A DNA stretch of 38,721 nt from Candidatus Saccharimonadota bacterium (GTDB lineage: Bacteria; Patescibacteriota; Saccharimonadia; Saccharimonadales; JAGQMS01), in assembly GCA_020428535.1 (NCBI GenBank), contig JAGQMS010000008.1, positions 1-38,721 on the forward strand, in the 5' to 3' direction. Made by a program: the position numbers and the translations under genes. Below the pieces are notes generated by a model that did no database searches, was not told the DNA's origin, and saw nothing but the letters and a program-made list of their open reading frames with translations. Below, in pieces: positions 14,488 through 22,965 of this stretch. How positions within the stretch are numbered: the first letter of the stretch is position 1; each line of letters starts with the position of its first letter.

Positions 14488-15447
14488 CTATGCTTTACTT
14501 CTCGAATCACTTACTAAACTCTTCACCGTCGCCCACAGTTCATGATCGCCACGAGTCGTTTTGCGCCAATACCACCATTCTCCACCCCATAAATCCATAT
14601 ATTTCATACCAGAATCTTTGGCAAATTGAACACATCTCTTCAGTTGATCACTATTCATAGAGAGTGCCTGTTCTTGGTCATCCATCTCCCAGTTTGCTTT
14701 TGGCCCCCAAGGCTCAGCTTGAAGTTCATGAATCAAAAGGTCTCGCCACCCAAATATACGAACCAAAATTCTTCGCAGTGCAAAATACCAAGGTTTGAAT
14801 TTCGTGTGGCTGTATCTTCCATTTTCATACTGCACCAAATACATCGTTGTACCGAATAAATCTGGTTTTGGTGCAAAAATAGGTAACCCAACGGTGTTGC
14901 CAAGGCTCATGATTATCGGCCTGTTTGGGTCGAGAGCTCTCAAGACACTAAACTCTTCTTTCAGCCTGCTCCGCGAGAAGTCATTGTTTTGGCCAAAACC
15001 TTTATTCCAAAATTCATTTTCAAGTTGCCAACTCTGAATACAATGATAATTTTTGTAGCGTTCGATAATTAAACGATGATAAGCCAAGTAAGCCGAACGA
15101 CGATCTTCGATTTCTAGTTCTAGCGCCCAAGCCGGAATATGCGTTTCGGGCCATCGCGGTTGTCGCATACCTATACATAATGTTGCCTCAGCGCCAGCTT
15201 TAGTAATAATTTCTAATTGGGAATCGAGCAGAGAAAAGTCGTAAACCCCCTGTTCTGGTTCGTGAAGATCCCAATATGACATAATCCGAAACCTCTGAAA
15301 CCCTGCATCGAGTAGACCATCTAGGCATGCTTGCCAGTCTAGGCTGTAGTCTTTACAAGTTTTAACCGAAAAACTAACACCTAATCTAATTTCGTTTCTG
15401 ATTTTAGAAACTTCTTGTTTGATTTCCTCATTTTTGGAGCTCGGCAC
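14488..15447 (-). CDS. Clan GH-A type glycoside hydrolase paralogue, cytoplasmic form
   Basis: About 319 residues from GTG (15445-15447), which has GGGAG 7 nt upstream. The frame extends further upstream but there it overlaps the preceding gene and has no homology to it. This is a TIM-barrel hydrolase: the acid/base Glu is in QSWQLENEFW and the nucleophile Glu in LIHELQAEPW, with RFRIMSYWDLHEPEQG and WGGEWWYWR as in the upstream gene. There is no signal peptide or membrane segment, unlike that paralogue. Start and upstream stop overlap by 20 bp, so the genes are coupled. The substrate is unknown; beta-linked glycans are likely for this clan. Confidence 0.8.
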   Translation of the reverse strand: MPSSKNEEIKQEVSKIRNEIRLGVSFSVKTCKDYSLDWQACLDGLLDAGFQRFRIMSYWDLHEPEQGVYDFSLLDSQLEIITKAGAEATLCIGMRQPRWPETHIPAWALELEIEDRRSAYLAYHRLIIERYKNYHCIQSWQLENEFWNKGFGQNNDFSRSRLKEEFSVLRALDPNRPIIMSLGNTVGLPIFAPKPDLFGTTMYLVQYENGRYSHTKFKPWYFALRRILVRIFGWRDLLIHELQAEPWGPKANWEMDDQEQALSMNSDQLKRCVQFAKDSGMKYMDLWGGEWWYWRKTTRGDHELWATVKSLVSDSRSKA

Positions 15448-16573
15448 GTACTGTCTCCCATGGCTTCGGGTCGTTGAAATGTGTTCGTCTCCAATACCAC
15501 CATTCTCCACCCCACGTGTAGATTGGGTCTGCACCAATTTTTCGGGCAAAATCAAAGTTCTTTTGGATCTGCTTAGTGTCCATCGAGCGGTCTTGTTCCT
15601 GAAGACTACAGTCAACTGTCCGCTTGGGGCACCAAGGTTCAACCTGAAGTTCATGAATATATACTGGCCGATTATGGATTAGCTCGATTAAGAATTTTCG
15701 GATTCTGTGATACCAAATTGGTGTAGGGTAAGTCAGGTAAAAATGTATTGGTGTCTTGTCGTTCCAAACAGTTCGATAAACTGAGAATCCAAAAGCGTCA
15801 GGTGTTGGAACTTTAACCGGGAAGCCATGTTGGTCACTCAAGTTCATCCAAAGTTCATGATTGGTGTCTAGTGATTTGACCAAGTCATATTCTTCGTGCA
15901 AACGATCGCGTGGTGCGGCACCTTTGCATGTCCCGAACCAGTTGTTGACAGCCTCATTCTCTAATTGCCATGAGCGCAGAGCTGGGTGATTCTTATATCT
16001 TTTTACGACGACAGTGATGTAATCGTATAGTGCTTTTCGCCATTGCGGAGTTTCTTCTGTCAAATTTTCCGCCCAAGTTGGCTCGTGACATTCTGGCCAC
16101 CTTGGTTGCCGAAGACCAATACTCAAAGTCACTCTAGCGCCACGCTTGGCAGCTTCGTCCATTTGCCAATCAAGAATAGAAAAATCATACTTCCCTTGCT
16201 CGGGCTCATGAAGATCCCAATAGCTCATCAAACGGAAGTTTCTGAATTTCAGATCATCAAGAAGAGCTGTGTAATTAGCTTGCCAGTCAACGCCAAGTTC
16301 TTGAGCGTATTTGTACGAAAAACTAACTCCATACTCAGGGTGTTGAAGTGGCCTCCAGGAACTTTCGACAATTGTATGCGTGGTGACTACCAAAACAATA
16401 ATTAACGCCCCAATTGAAACTCTCCGAACACCTTTCGGCCAAGAACGGAATTTTGCTTTCCAACCATCTAAAATTGCTAAGAATCTTTCAAAAGATCGCA
16501 ACAAAATATGTAGCGACTTTACCCTGTGAAGTTGAGGCGTTGACTCTTTTCGCCTGGAAGGCGTTTTTTTCAT
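15428..16573 (-). CDS. Membrane-anchored clan GH-A type glycoside hydrolase
   Basis: 381 residues. A basic N-terminus (KKTPSRRKES) and one membrane segment at about 52-70 place the TIM barrel outside the cell. Motifs: NFRLMSYWDLHEPEQGKYDF, SWQLENE with probable acid/base Glu207, and IHELQVEPW with probable nucleophile Glu308. WGGEWWYWRR near the end is shared with the downstream paralogue. It likely trims or digests a surface or host glycan. The exact CAZy family cannot be given from sequence alone. A TAACAT box lies 7 nt before the ATG. The gene is divergent from an alpha/beta hydrolase gene with 56 bp between starts. Confidence 0.82.
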   Translation of the reverse strand: MKKTPSRRKESTPQLHRVKSLHILLRSFERFLAILDGWKAKFRSWPKGVRRVSIGALIIVLVVTTHTIVESSWRPLQHPEYGVSFSYKYAQELGVDWQANYTALLDDLKFRNFRLMSYWDLHEPEQGKYDFSILDWQMDEAAKRGARVTLSIGLRQPRWPECHEPTWAENLTEETPQWRKALYDYITVVVKRYKNHPALRSWQLENEAVNNWFGTCKGAAPRDRLHEEYDLVKSLDTNHELWMNLSDQHGFPVKVPTPDAFGFSVYRTVWNDKTPIHFYLTYPTPIWYHRIRKFLIELIHNRPVYIHELQVEPWCPKRTVDCSLQEQDRSMDTKQIQKNFDFARKIGADPIYTWGGEWWYWRRTHFNDPKPWETVRAELQK

Positions 16574-16629
16574 TATTCTTATGTTATCACTGCTTGCGTA
16601 AAACGTGATAAAGTTGTATAATAAAGAGT
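16574..16629. promoter_or_regulatory. Divergent leaderless promoters between glycosidase and alpha/beta hydrolase genes
   Basis: Plus strand: TTGCGT (16594-16599), a 17-nt spacer, TATAAT (16617-16622), 7 nt, then ATG at 16630, a near-textbook promoter. Minus strand: TAACAT (16581-16586) lies 7 nt before the ATG at 16571-16573. The two promoters overlap in 56 bp, so use of one should affect the other. Confidence 0.6.
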
Positions 16630-17664
16630 ATGCGAACTGTTTACTCTAAGCATGAAATAGCAGAAATGGGGCCACTACCTAACGCAGATTGCGGAGAGTG
16701 GCTAAGTTTAGAGCGAGATAATCAAATATTAGGCGCCAGAATCCATCGACCTGAAGTCAATCGAAGCCCAGGGGAAATAATCATCGATGATAGTGCGTGG
16801 GGTGTAAATTCTTCGACTGCGTTTGATGTTGTTAGGACGAGTCAGCTTGCCAAAGAATCTGGTCTCCTAACAATTGCCATAGAGACTCCGGGGATGAGCC
16901 CTTATTCAGGTCCTTTAACACCTAGCCAGATAGAAGGACTGAAAAAAGGAGATTGGTCGTTACTTGGTCGCGCACAGTGGGAAATTATCACAAAAGCACT
17001 TCAACACGAAGGCCTTACTTTCTCAGATGATCAGCCGTTAACAGTACACTACGCAGGATATTCTATGGCAGCGAGTACTTTAATTGGTGTGCTTGCAAAC
17101 GCCCCTGATTGGACAAGGACGGGTCACTTCATTGCTTGGGAAAATGTTGCATTGTCGGGTAGCGAGTCGGGTTTTATGAAGTTTAAGCGTGCTCGTCGTG
17201 TTGCAGCGATGATGCTTGGTTTTGCATATTCAGGTTTAGGCATGCGATATTACAGAAACCGAGCACCAAAAGTTCCTCCTGAAATTGTCAGTACCCTACA
17301 AAATGAAATTTCCGACGGTCGAAGATCAAAAGTTAAGCAGAGCCGGATGCAGGCACTACGGGCTCAATTTATGCCTATACTTGCAATGGCCTCTGGTGGC
17401 GATTCCGAAAGGTTGTGCCAAGCTATTGTCAGACGTGGAGAGCAGTCAACAGCTTGCGTACATCTTTGGCATGGCGATAAAAGCCGTTTGCTTTCAAAAC
17501 GCAACGCGAATAATTATGGCAAATATGTATTGGGCAGTGCAGGCATAAATAATGTTGATCTTCAGCATGATGCAGACGGCGGACACAATGTTGAAGACTT
17601 AACCCCATTTTCAGTTCGAAGATATGCGGAAACTATAGCGCTTCCGCTACCTGTTGCGTCATAA
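16630..17664 (+). CDS. Alpha/beta-hydrolase-like protein, 344 residues
   Basis: A divergent member. HYAGYSMAAS carries the likely nucleophile Ser145 in a G-x-S-x-A elbow, VHLWHGDKSRLLS carries the probable acid and DADGGHNVED the His, in the right order and spacing for the fold. A central helical insert (FMKFKRARRVAAMMLGFAYSG, about residues 182-205) may be a lid or membrane contact. No signal peptide is seen. The substrate is unknown. It precedes the GT4 gene by 23 nt, so a role in the same glycan or lipid pathway is possible. The start is set by a strong promoter 7 nt upstream. Confidence 0.68.
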   Translation: MRTVYSKHEIAEMGPLPNADCGEWLSLERDNQILGARIHRPEVNRSPGEIIIDDSAWGVNSSTAFDVVRTSQLAKESGLLTIAIETPGMSPYSGPLTPSQIEGLKKGDWSLLGRAQWEIITKALQHEGLTFSDDQPLTVHYAGYSMAASTLIGVLANAPDWTRTGHFIAWENVALSGSESGFMKFKRARRVAAMMLGFAYSGLGMRYYRNRAPKVPPEIVSTLQNEISDGRRSKVKQSRMQALRAQFMPILAMASGGDSERLCQAIVRRGEQSTACVHLWHGDKSRLLSKRNANNYGKYVLGSAGINNVDLQHDADGGHNVEDLTPFSVRRYAETIALPLPVAS

Positions 17665-17674
17665 GCTGATAAGT

Positions 17675-17680
17675 TACAAT
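17675..17680 (+). promoter_or_regulatory. -10 box of the GT4 gene (leaderless type)
   Basis: TACAAT lies 7 nt before the GTG start (17688-17690), inside the short gap after the upstream stop. TTGCGT occurs 15 nt further up. The gene can therefore be transcribed apart from its upstream neighbour. Confidence 0.45.
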
Positions 17681-17687
17681 TATCATT

Positions 17688-18965
17688 GTGAGAATCGGAT
17701 TATTTACTGACACTTATCACCCCTCGACAAACGGCATTGTAGTTGTGGTGGATATAATGCGAAAACAGCTAGAAGCTCTTGGACACGAAGTTTTCATCGT
17801 CGCGCCAGCTGCATCTTTGAAATGGTGGCATCTGCCTGAACATAATGTCATAAGGTTTGCCGCTCTTCGAGGAGTATTTTTTCAAGAATCATCATTGAAT
17901 TTCTTCTTCCCGCCAAAACAGTACCGTCGAATACAGAAACTAAATCTTGATGCCATTGTATTGTTCACGCCGGCTCAAATAGGTTTGATGGGAGCATATT
18001 CGGCGATTAAAAGTGAAATCCCATTGATTTCACAATATAGTACAGATCTACCAGAATATGTTCAGATGTACCCAGGGGTTATGCCTGGTGTACTAGCTCT
18101 TTATAGCACCGTACCATTCACTACAAAACCGACAGCAAAAGAATTAGCAAAAATCACCAAACAACTTCTGATCAAAAATAATCGGGATAAACCATGGTCA
18201 ACTCATTCTGCAGAGGTGATGTTGACACATCTGCATAATCGCTGTGACGCTGTTATCTCCGTCTCGCCAAAAGTAACCAAAATGCTCAAAAACTGGGGTA
18301 CAAAGTCTGAAATCGCAACTATCCCAACAGGTGTTGATAAGGGTATGATCAGCCAGACTGCTATCCAAAAACTGCGTAAGAAATACGGCCTCAGAGAAGA
18401 GGATCAACTCATTCTGTATCTTGGTAGAGTAGCTGAAGAAAAAAATATCGACCTCTTGGTCGAGGCATTCCCTTTAGTGAGAGCAACAAACAAGAATGCT
18501 AAATTGATGATAGTTGGAGATTTTGATTACAGGCAGATTCTCGAAGAAAAAGTGAAAAAGATGGGCATTTCACATAGCGTCATCTTCACGGGCAAGGTTC
18601 CTTTTGCAGAACGCTGGAACTATTTTGCTTTGGCTGATGTTTTCGCATTCCCCTCTCTTTCTGATACCCAAGCGTTGGTGGTAAATGAAGCCTCCCTCAT
18701 GGGTGTTCCCACTGTCTGGTGCGACAAGGGGGTCAATGAAGTCCTCAAACACAATGTCTCTGGCTTACTAGCCATGAATAACCCCGTAGCCTTTGCAGGC
18801 GCGTTGCTAAAGTTATTAAATGACAAAAAGTTGCGCACAAGATTGGGCAAATCTGCCTCGGCCCGGGCAAACAATTTTAGTGAACTTTCTCAAACAAAGA
18901 AATTTATAAGAGTACTTGAAAAAGCTATTGGCAGGCGCTCCAAAGCCCAAGGTTCTCGTTCTTAG
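17688..18965 (+). CDS. Glycosyltransferase family 4 (GT-B), lipid or cell-wall glycan type
   Basis: 425 residues. The N-terminal Rossmann domain starts MRIGLFTDTYHPSTNGIVV, typical of retaining GT4 enzymes that glycosylate diacylglycerol or inositol lipids. The second domain has LYLGRVAEEKNIDLLVEA for the nucleotide sugar and PSLSDTQALVVNEASLMGVP, where the first Glu of the E-x7-E motif is replaced (SDTQALVVNEA). It should act at the inner membrane face with a UDP- or GDP-sugar. Its 3' end overlaps the convergent nuclease gene by 41 bp. The neighbouring glycosidases suggest a common glycan. Confidence 0.87.
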   Translation: MRIGLFTDTYHPSTNGIVVVVDIMRKQLEALGHEVFIVAPAASLKWWHLPEHNVIRFAALRGVFFQESSLNFFFPPKQYRRIQKLNLDAIVLFTPAQIGLMGAYSAIKSEIPLISQYSTDLPEYVQMYPGVMPGVLALYSTVPFTTKPTAKELAKITKQLLIKNNRDKPWSTHSAEVMLTHLHNRCDAVISVSPKVTKMLKNWGTKSEIATIPTGVDKGMISQTAIQKLRKKYGLREEDQLILYLGRVAEEKNIDLLVEAFPLVRATNKNAKLMIVGDFDYRQILEEKVKKMGISHSVIFTGKVPFAERWNYFALADVFAFPSLSDTQALVVNEASLMGVPTVWCDKGVNEVLKHNVSGLLAMNNPVAFAGALLKLLNDKKLRTRLGKSASARANNFSELSQTKKFIRVLEKAIGRRSKAQGSRS

Positions 18966-19443
18966 CGAGATTTTCGTACTCAACAAACTCACCGCTTTTT
19001 GTGAATGGAAATGCTGTCAGGGCATGGCCATAGCCTTCGCGGACTAATTTTGCATTCCAAAGAGTGCCATCATCAAGGTATACATATCTCAGAAGCCGCT
19101 GGTATCGGTCTCGGTTCTGATTGATCGGGTCAGATTCAAGTCGGACATTTTTGTGCTCGAGATTTGTTTTGGTGAAGTCTGAAGCAATCACGCCGTAGCA
19201 TTGAACAGGTGTATTTGGTTTATGTGTCTCGGGCGTATCTACGCCAATCAACCTAACTCGTTCGTGCACACCGTTCATCAAGACGTCGATCGTGTCACCA
19301 TCAACCGTGTAGTCGACATAATAATAGCCTGAAACTGTGGTGATATTAGCCCCGCCATGCCGGGTAAAGAAAAAATAAACCACAGCTAACAGTGCAATTA
19401 AAAACAAAAATGTAATAATCTTTTTTTGTTTGACGGTCATCAT
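18925..19443 (-). CDS. Staphylococcal-nuclease-like (thermonuclease) exported protein
   Basis: 172 residues. An N-terminal membrane segment or signal (about 7-26, IITFLFLIALLAVVYFFF) precedes an OB-fold nuclease domain. VDGDTIDV, RVRLIGVDTPETHKP (catalytic Arg, Asp and Glu) and RDRYQRLLRYVYL (second Arg) match the SNase active site, which needs Ca2+. It should degrade external DNA or RNA, either as nutrient scavenging of nucleotides or in competition; Saccharibacteria generally lack nucleotide synthesis, so scavenging fits. It is convergent with the GT4 gene, overlapping it by 41 bp. Confidence 0.9.
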   Translation of the reverse strand: MMTVKQKKIITFLFLIALLAVVYFFFTRHGGANITTVSGYYYVDYTVDGDTIDVLMNGVHERVRLIGVDTPETHKPNTPVQCYGVIASDFTKTNLEHKNVRLESDPINQNRDRYQRLLRYVYLDDGTLWNAKLVREGYGHALTAFPFTKSGEFVEYENLAKNENLGLWSACQ

Positions 19444-19479
19444 AAATATAATCTTAGCCGATCGCTAAAATTAGCAAAA

Positions 19480-20058
19480 CTATTTTAGATAACCCGTAAG
19501 CTCATAGTGCCTAAACACCGACCGTACATCCTCAAGACGTATCTCGGGGTTTCTGAAATAGCAGGATAATATGATCTGATTTGCGGCTACCTGTGTTGGC
19601 CTATATCTATTACCAGAGCCATGTCTTACGCCCGGCCTAATGTCCTCATGGTCAGCAAGAGTATTGATAGTCGGGTCTCGTGGGTCAATTAGGATTGTCC
19701 GTAGCCCACTTTTGATAACAATCAAACCAGAATTTTCATCTAGTTCGAATTCATAATCTCCCCAGTGACCCTCGATTTTTGTGTGAACGCCATTAGCTCC
19801 ATCAAAATATCCTATATCTCTAAAAATTGGAGCAACATAATGTTCAAGTGCGTTTTCGTCTGGCACTTCTGCTTGCCTCTGTTCTAATCTTTCAATCACT
19901 GCAAGGGGTAATGCAACACTGCCAATGTAGCCTAGCAGGTGTTCTGCAGTTACAGGAGTTATCTTACAATAAGAATCAAAATCAACAGTTGCTTTAAATA
20001 TGAACCGACTAAATGGTTCAATCTCGGGACGAGCTGGGTTAAACACCACACTACTCAC
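19480..20058 (-). CDS. Hypothetical protein, 192 residues
   Basis: Not recognised. A soluble protein starting at GTG (20056-20058) with TATAAT 9 nt upstream. The middle has short beta-strand-like pieces (WGDYEFELDENSGLIVIKSGLRTILIDP) and the C-terminal part is more helical (LEDVRSVFRHYELTGYL). There is no membrane segment, cysteine motif or catalytic signature. It is divergent from another orphan gene at 20194. Confidence 0.6.
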   Translation of the reverse strand: MSSVVFNPARPEIEPFSRFIFKATVDFDSYCKITPVTAEHLLGYIGSVALPLAVIERLEQRQAEVPDENALEHYVAPIFRDIGYFDGANGVHTKIEGHWGDYEFELDENSGLIVIKSGLRTILIDPRDPTINTLADHEDIRPGVRHGSGNRYRPTQVAANQIILSCYFRNPEIRLEDVRSVFRHYELTGYLK

Positions 20059-20193
20059 GATGTGTTAATTATAACACTTTATTGCAAACACGGCATTAAT
20101 CTACAGTATCTAAGCTTTTTGGCACAGTGTTGAAATTATTACACCTATTATTTTTTGGCTTATGCGTTTTTGAAAGCTTACAATCTGTTGATT
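20059..20193. promoter_or_regulatory. Divergent promoters between two orphan genes
   Basis: Minus: TATAAT (20068-20073) lies 9 nt before the GTG. Plus: TTGGCT (about 20155-20160), an 18-nt spacer and TACAAT (20179-20184), 9 nt before the ATG at 20194. That promoter decides the start of the plus gene over an in-frame upstream codon at 20155. Confidence 0.5.
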
Positions 20194-21000
20194 ATGGGTA
20201 AAAATGGAAATTCTCATGGAGCCGTTAGATTATTCGAAGTAGGCCCCATTGAAGTCCCTAAAAAAAGTCCAGTTTATTACCCAAAGATCCTGTCCAAAGC
20301 AGCAAGTAATGCCCTAAATGACCCCGAAAACGAATGGTCAATTGCGATGGGCGCGCTAGAAGAAGTTCGCCTGACTGTATTTGAAGGTACTGATATTAAG
20401 GACTGGGAAAGAGCACTAAGTGCTTACGATTTAACCGATCTATTAAGCTACCTAACTCTCGGCTCGATTGCCTACCCCGGGTTTGTAGACTCCCAGAAGG
20501 TTGAAGCTGTAGTTGAACTTTTAGAAAAGGAAATGAGCTACATTAATGAGCGCATTGAAATTGACCTAAATGGGCTATCAAAGCTCAGGAATTCAACAAT
20601 TCTATTCTTCCAGGCAATGCCGGAACTTCTAGTAGCTAGTGAGAGGTTCGTAAGTGCTATGGTCGGTTTACAACGGATATATTCAAGCCAATGCTTAGGA
20701 CCAAACGAGCTAAGAAACGAATTTGCCGATGCGCTCAATTTTGGTTTGATTGTTAAGTTTGGCAACTCTGGAAGCTCAGTGACGAAAAAGAATCTTAGAG
20801 TGTTGCTCGAAGAATATAAGACCCAAGCCCATCAAGCGGAAATTGTCGATTGGCACGTCTCTGTGTCAGAATATGGATCAGATATGAAATCTATAGTTGA
20901 CGAAATATTTCGTCAACTTCACTCTGGGCATGTATCACTCGGCAGACTGATGTTGGATCTAAGTGTACGACCTCAGCAACAAGTATTTGAATTTAGCTAG
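20194..21000 (+). CDS. Hypothetical protein, 268 residues
   Basis: Not recognised. The start MGKNGNSH is chosen from the promoter 9 nt upstream. A mostly helical soluble protein: LSKAASNALNDPENEWSIA, VVELLEKEMSYINERIEI and VDEIFRQLHSGHVSLGRLM. The C-terminal part (DWHVSVSEYGSDMKSIVDE) is amphipathic. The helical, acidic pattern recalls adaptor-like proteins but no domain can be named. It lies next to the cysteine-cluster gene pair. Confidence 0.6.
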   Translation: MGKNGNSHGAVRLFEVGPIEVPKKSPVYYPKILSKAASNALNDPENEWSIAMGALEEVRLTVFEGTDIKDWERALSAYDLTDLLSYLTLGSIAYPGFVDSQKVEAVVELLEKEMSYINERIEIDLNGLSKLRNSTILFFQAMPELLVASERFVSAMVGLQRIYSSQCLGPNELRNEFADALNFGLIVKFGNSGSSVTKKNLRVLLEEYKTQAHQAEIVDWHVSVSEYGSDMKSIVDEIFRQLHSGHVSLGRLMLDLSVRPQQQVFEFS

Positions 21001-21013
21001 ACAAGCCATATAT

Positions 21014-21032
21014 TTGACATAAGTGGTATAAT
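21014..21032 (+). promoter_or_regulatory. TTGACA-N7-TATAAT promoter of the cysteine-cluster gene pair
   Basis: A perfect -10 TATAAT (21027-21032) with TTGACA (21014-21019) only 7 nt upstream, the same layout as at 13653-13671. A leader of about 18 nt follows, with AAAGG before the TTG start. Confidence 0.5.
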
Positions 21033-21056
21033 GATAGTGTAAAAAAGGTAATTATC

Positions 21057-21455
21057 TTGGCTGTATCACGTGGAGAAAATTCTGGTGAACACCCCGATCA
21101 AGCTGGTATCGGTAGCGGTTATTACCCTCATCATGATATAGATTTTGGTGAAAGTGAACCAGATTGTACCAATTGTCGCTGGTTTTATCTAATTCTTAGC
21201 GAACTTGATTCTGAGACAAATGCTGAGATAGCTGGCAGGTACCCCGCCATTACTGTAGATTTAATTGAGCACTTGAGGACCGTTCTGGCGCGCTCTCCAG
21301 ATATGGCAGCTGCTAGTGTTGAATTCAAGAATATTGGTCTTTGCCCTTTGGGGATGCTCGAACATATGAACTCAAAAGAAGTAAGGCTCAGAATTCAACC
21401 TGGCGACTGCAGACCTTTAGACCAAATTCTAGGAAATGAAAGACAACTAGACTAG
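21057..21455 (+). CDS. Cysteine-cluster hypothetical protein A, 132 residues
   Basis: Starts at TTG (21057) after AAAGG. Four cysteines may form one metal site: DCTNC (C37, C40), LCPLGML (C96) and PGDC (C118). A helical middle (LILSELDSETNAEIA) separates the pairs. Function unknown. The order C-x2-C ... C-x-L-G-x-L ... C is shared with the next gene, so the two are probably related and act together. Zinc or an iron-sulfur cluster are both possible ligand uses. Confidence 0.62.
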   Translation: MAVSRGENSGEHPDQAGIGSGYYPHHDIDFGESEPDCTNCRWFYLILSELDSETNAEIAGRYPAITVDLIEHLRTVLARSPDMAAASVEFKNIGLCPLGMLEHMNSKEVRLRIQPGDCRPLDQILGNERQLD

Positions 21456-21498
21456 ATAAAACGCTTAACTTTGACAGGATATAGCCAGGGGGTATAAG

Positions 21499-21870
21499 AT
21501 GTCCGACATGCTATTTTATGTTTCTAGGGGAGGCCATGTGGTATCTGTCGGCCCAAGTAACTTCGAAAGATGTCGGGGAAGATGTCGTGAGTGCCCATCA
21601 GGATCAGTAATGCCCAGCCCAGAAGATCTTGCCAAAAATGGGTGTGTTCTTGGTAGGTTAATGCTCGGGCAGCCTGTTACTGAACAGGAACGAGCAGGAT
21701 GCACTTTTGGCATAGACTTTGAAAGACCCTCCCCGCCAATCCCACGGGATGCAAAAGAGCACAGCAAATGGATGATTACTGACCCTGACTATGCAGAGCA
21801 AGTATTAAGTGATACTCCCGAGCCCTATAGGACGCAAATGGCACAACTTTACGGTATAAATTCGCAGTAA
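21499..21870 (+). CDS. Cysteine-cluster hypothetical protein B, 123 residues
   Basis: ATG with GGGGG 8 nt upstream, 43 nt after gene A and likely in its operon. Cysteines: ERCRGRCRECP (C25, C29, C32), GCVLGRL (C49) and AGCTFG (C68). The last two match the C-x-L-G-x-L ... G-x-C part of protein A. The C-terminal half (DAKEHSKWMITDPDYAEQVL) is charged and helical. Function unknown; a metal-binding small protein is the best description. Confidence 0.62.
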   Translation: MSDMLFYVSRGGHVVSVGPSNFERCRGRCRECPSGSVMPSPEDLAKNGCVLGRLMLGQPVTEQERAGCTFGIDFERPSPPIPRDAKEHSKWMITDPDYAEQVLSDTPEPYRTQMAQLYGINSQ

Positions 21871-21891
21871 ACTTTGTCATAAAAACACTAA

Positions 21892-22917
21892 TTATTTCTG
21901 ATCCAGCGCTCTAATAGCTTCGTGCATTTTCTTGGCGTGTGCCGTGTTGTGCCCTACTTTTACCTGTTCAAGGTGCAATGGGTTGCAACATCTTTTGTAG
22001 CCACATAGATGATTCAAGACATAATCATCAAGAAGTCGACGACCAGATGAACCCCATACAACTCTGTGCGCTAACATATGACCAACGCGATTTTTGTAAA
22101 ATATCTCACCAGTTTCGGGGTTGATATGTTTTACCTTAAAGCGGGTATTTAGCCTGCCATAGCCATCATATTGCCAATTTAAGCCATTGTCCGGCTTAGT
22201 GTAATATTGCCAAGATTCCCAGCAGCCAGTTTGTTGGATAAATCTAATTTGTGATACTGAGGTGGGCGAAAGCACGGATTTTTCATAGCTGACGTACGGG
22301 TAACATTTTTTTACAAAGCCCCAAAATTCTGCAAGGGAGATATCTGGCCTCGGCAAAACATCGCCCCAAATTGTTTCAATTTCACCGCTCGGTAGCTTTG
22401 TGTAGAATCTAATGTCAAATTCTGTTCTTCTCTCCCTGAGCGTTGGTCTGCTAAATTCAAAATCGTAATGCCTAGTATTTAGGCATTCTTCGCAATCGCA
22501 CAACCGAATTTCATCTATTTCATTTGGTCCATCGAATGCTGGTGAGCCCCAATCTTTTTCAGCCAGTGATGTCAGGTAAAGTCCAAGATTATCTGGTTTG
22601 ATTCTTCTGTTTACTAGGCACCCGTTATCTGTAATTTTGGAGCCAGTTAATACACTAGACAGTCTACCAATCTCAGAAGCAATCCTAGGGATCTGGGAGC
22701 GATCGGCCATTGATCTGAGCCTTTCGGAACCAAGTTGTTGATATCGCGTAACTACTCCACTCGGCGGTAGTAATATCCCCGAATTAGTCTGAAGAAAGTC
22801 ACCTAGATTATGAGCAAATCCTTCAATTCTCAGTCTCTGGAAAGAATCTAACCCACCCCTTGTTAGTGCTGGGTGCATCGTTTCTGGCTGGATCTCTACT
22901 CTCTGATGTGAAGACAT
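21892..22917 (-). CDS. HNH-nuclease-like protein, 341 residues
   Basis: The C-terminal 60 residues carry an HNH motif: HMLAHRVVWG, then NHLCGYKRCCNPLHLEQV and GHNTAHAKK, with His and Asn in place and a C-x4-CC pair as in HNH_3-type endonucleases. Phage and intron HNH proteins have this form. The N-terminal 250 residues are unlike known DNA-binding modules; a cluster LCDCEECLNTRHY near residue 140 may bind zinc. It may be a restriction or homing nuclease, but no intron or partner is visible. A weak TACTAA box lies 7 nt before the ATG. Confidence 0.72.
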   Translation of the reverse strand: MSSHQRVEIQPETMHPALTRGGLDSFQRLRIEGFAHNLGDFLQTNSGILLPPSGVVTRYQQLGSERLRSMADRSQIPRIASEIGRLSSVLTGSKITDNGCLVNRRIKPDNLGLYLTSLAEKDWGSPAFDGPNEIDEIRLCDCEECLNTRHYDFEFSRPTLRERRTEFDIRFYTKLPSGEIETIWGDVLPRPDISLAEFWGFVKKCYPYVSYEKSVLSPTSVSQIRFIQQTGCWESWQYYTKPDNGLNWQYDGYGRLNTRFKVKHINPETGEIFYKNRVGHMLAHRVVWGSSGRRLLDDYVLNHLCGYKRCCNPLHLEQVKVGHNTAHAKKMHEAIRALDQK

Positions 22918-22965
22918 TAGAATATTAGTATTTCATACTAAAAAATTCTAAACAAAAGCACTGTT

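Noticed and set aside
15448-15654. N-terminal extension of the second glycosidase
   Set aside because: It overlaps the coding end of the first glycosidase, and the GTG at 15447 has a ribosome site 7 nt upstream.
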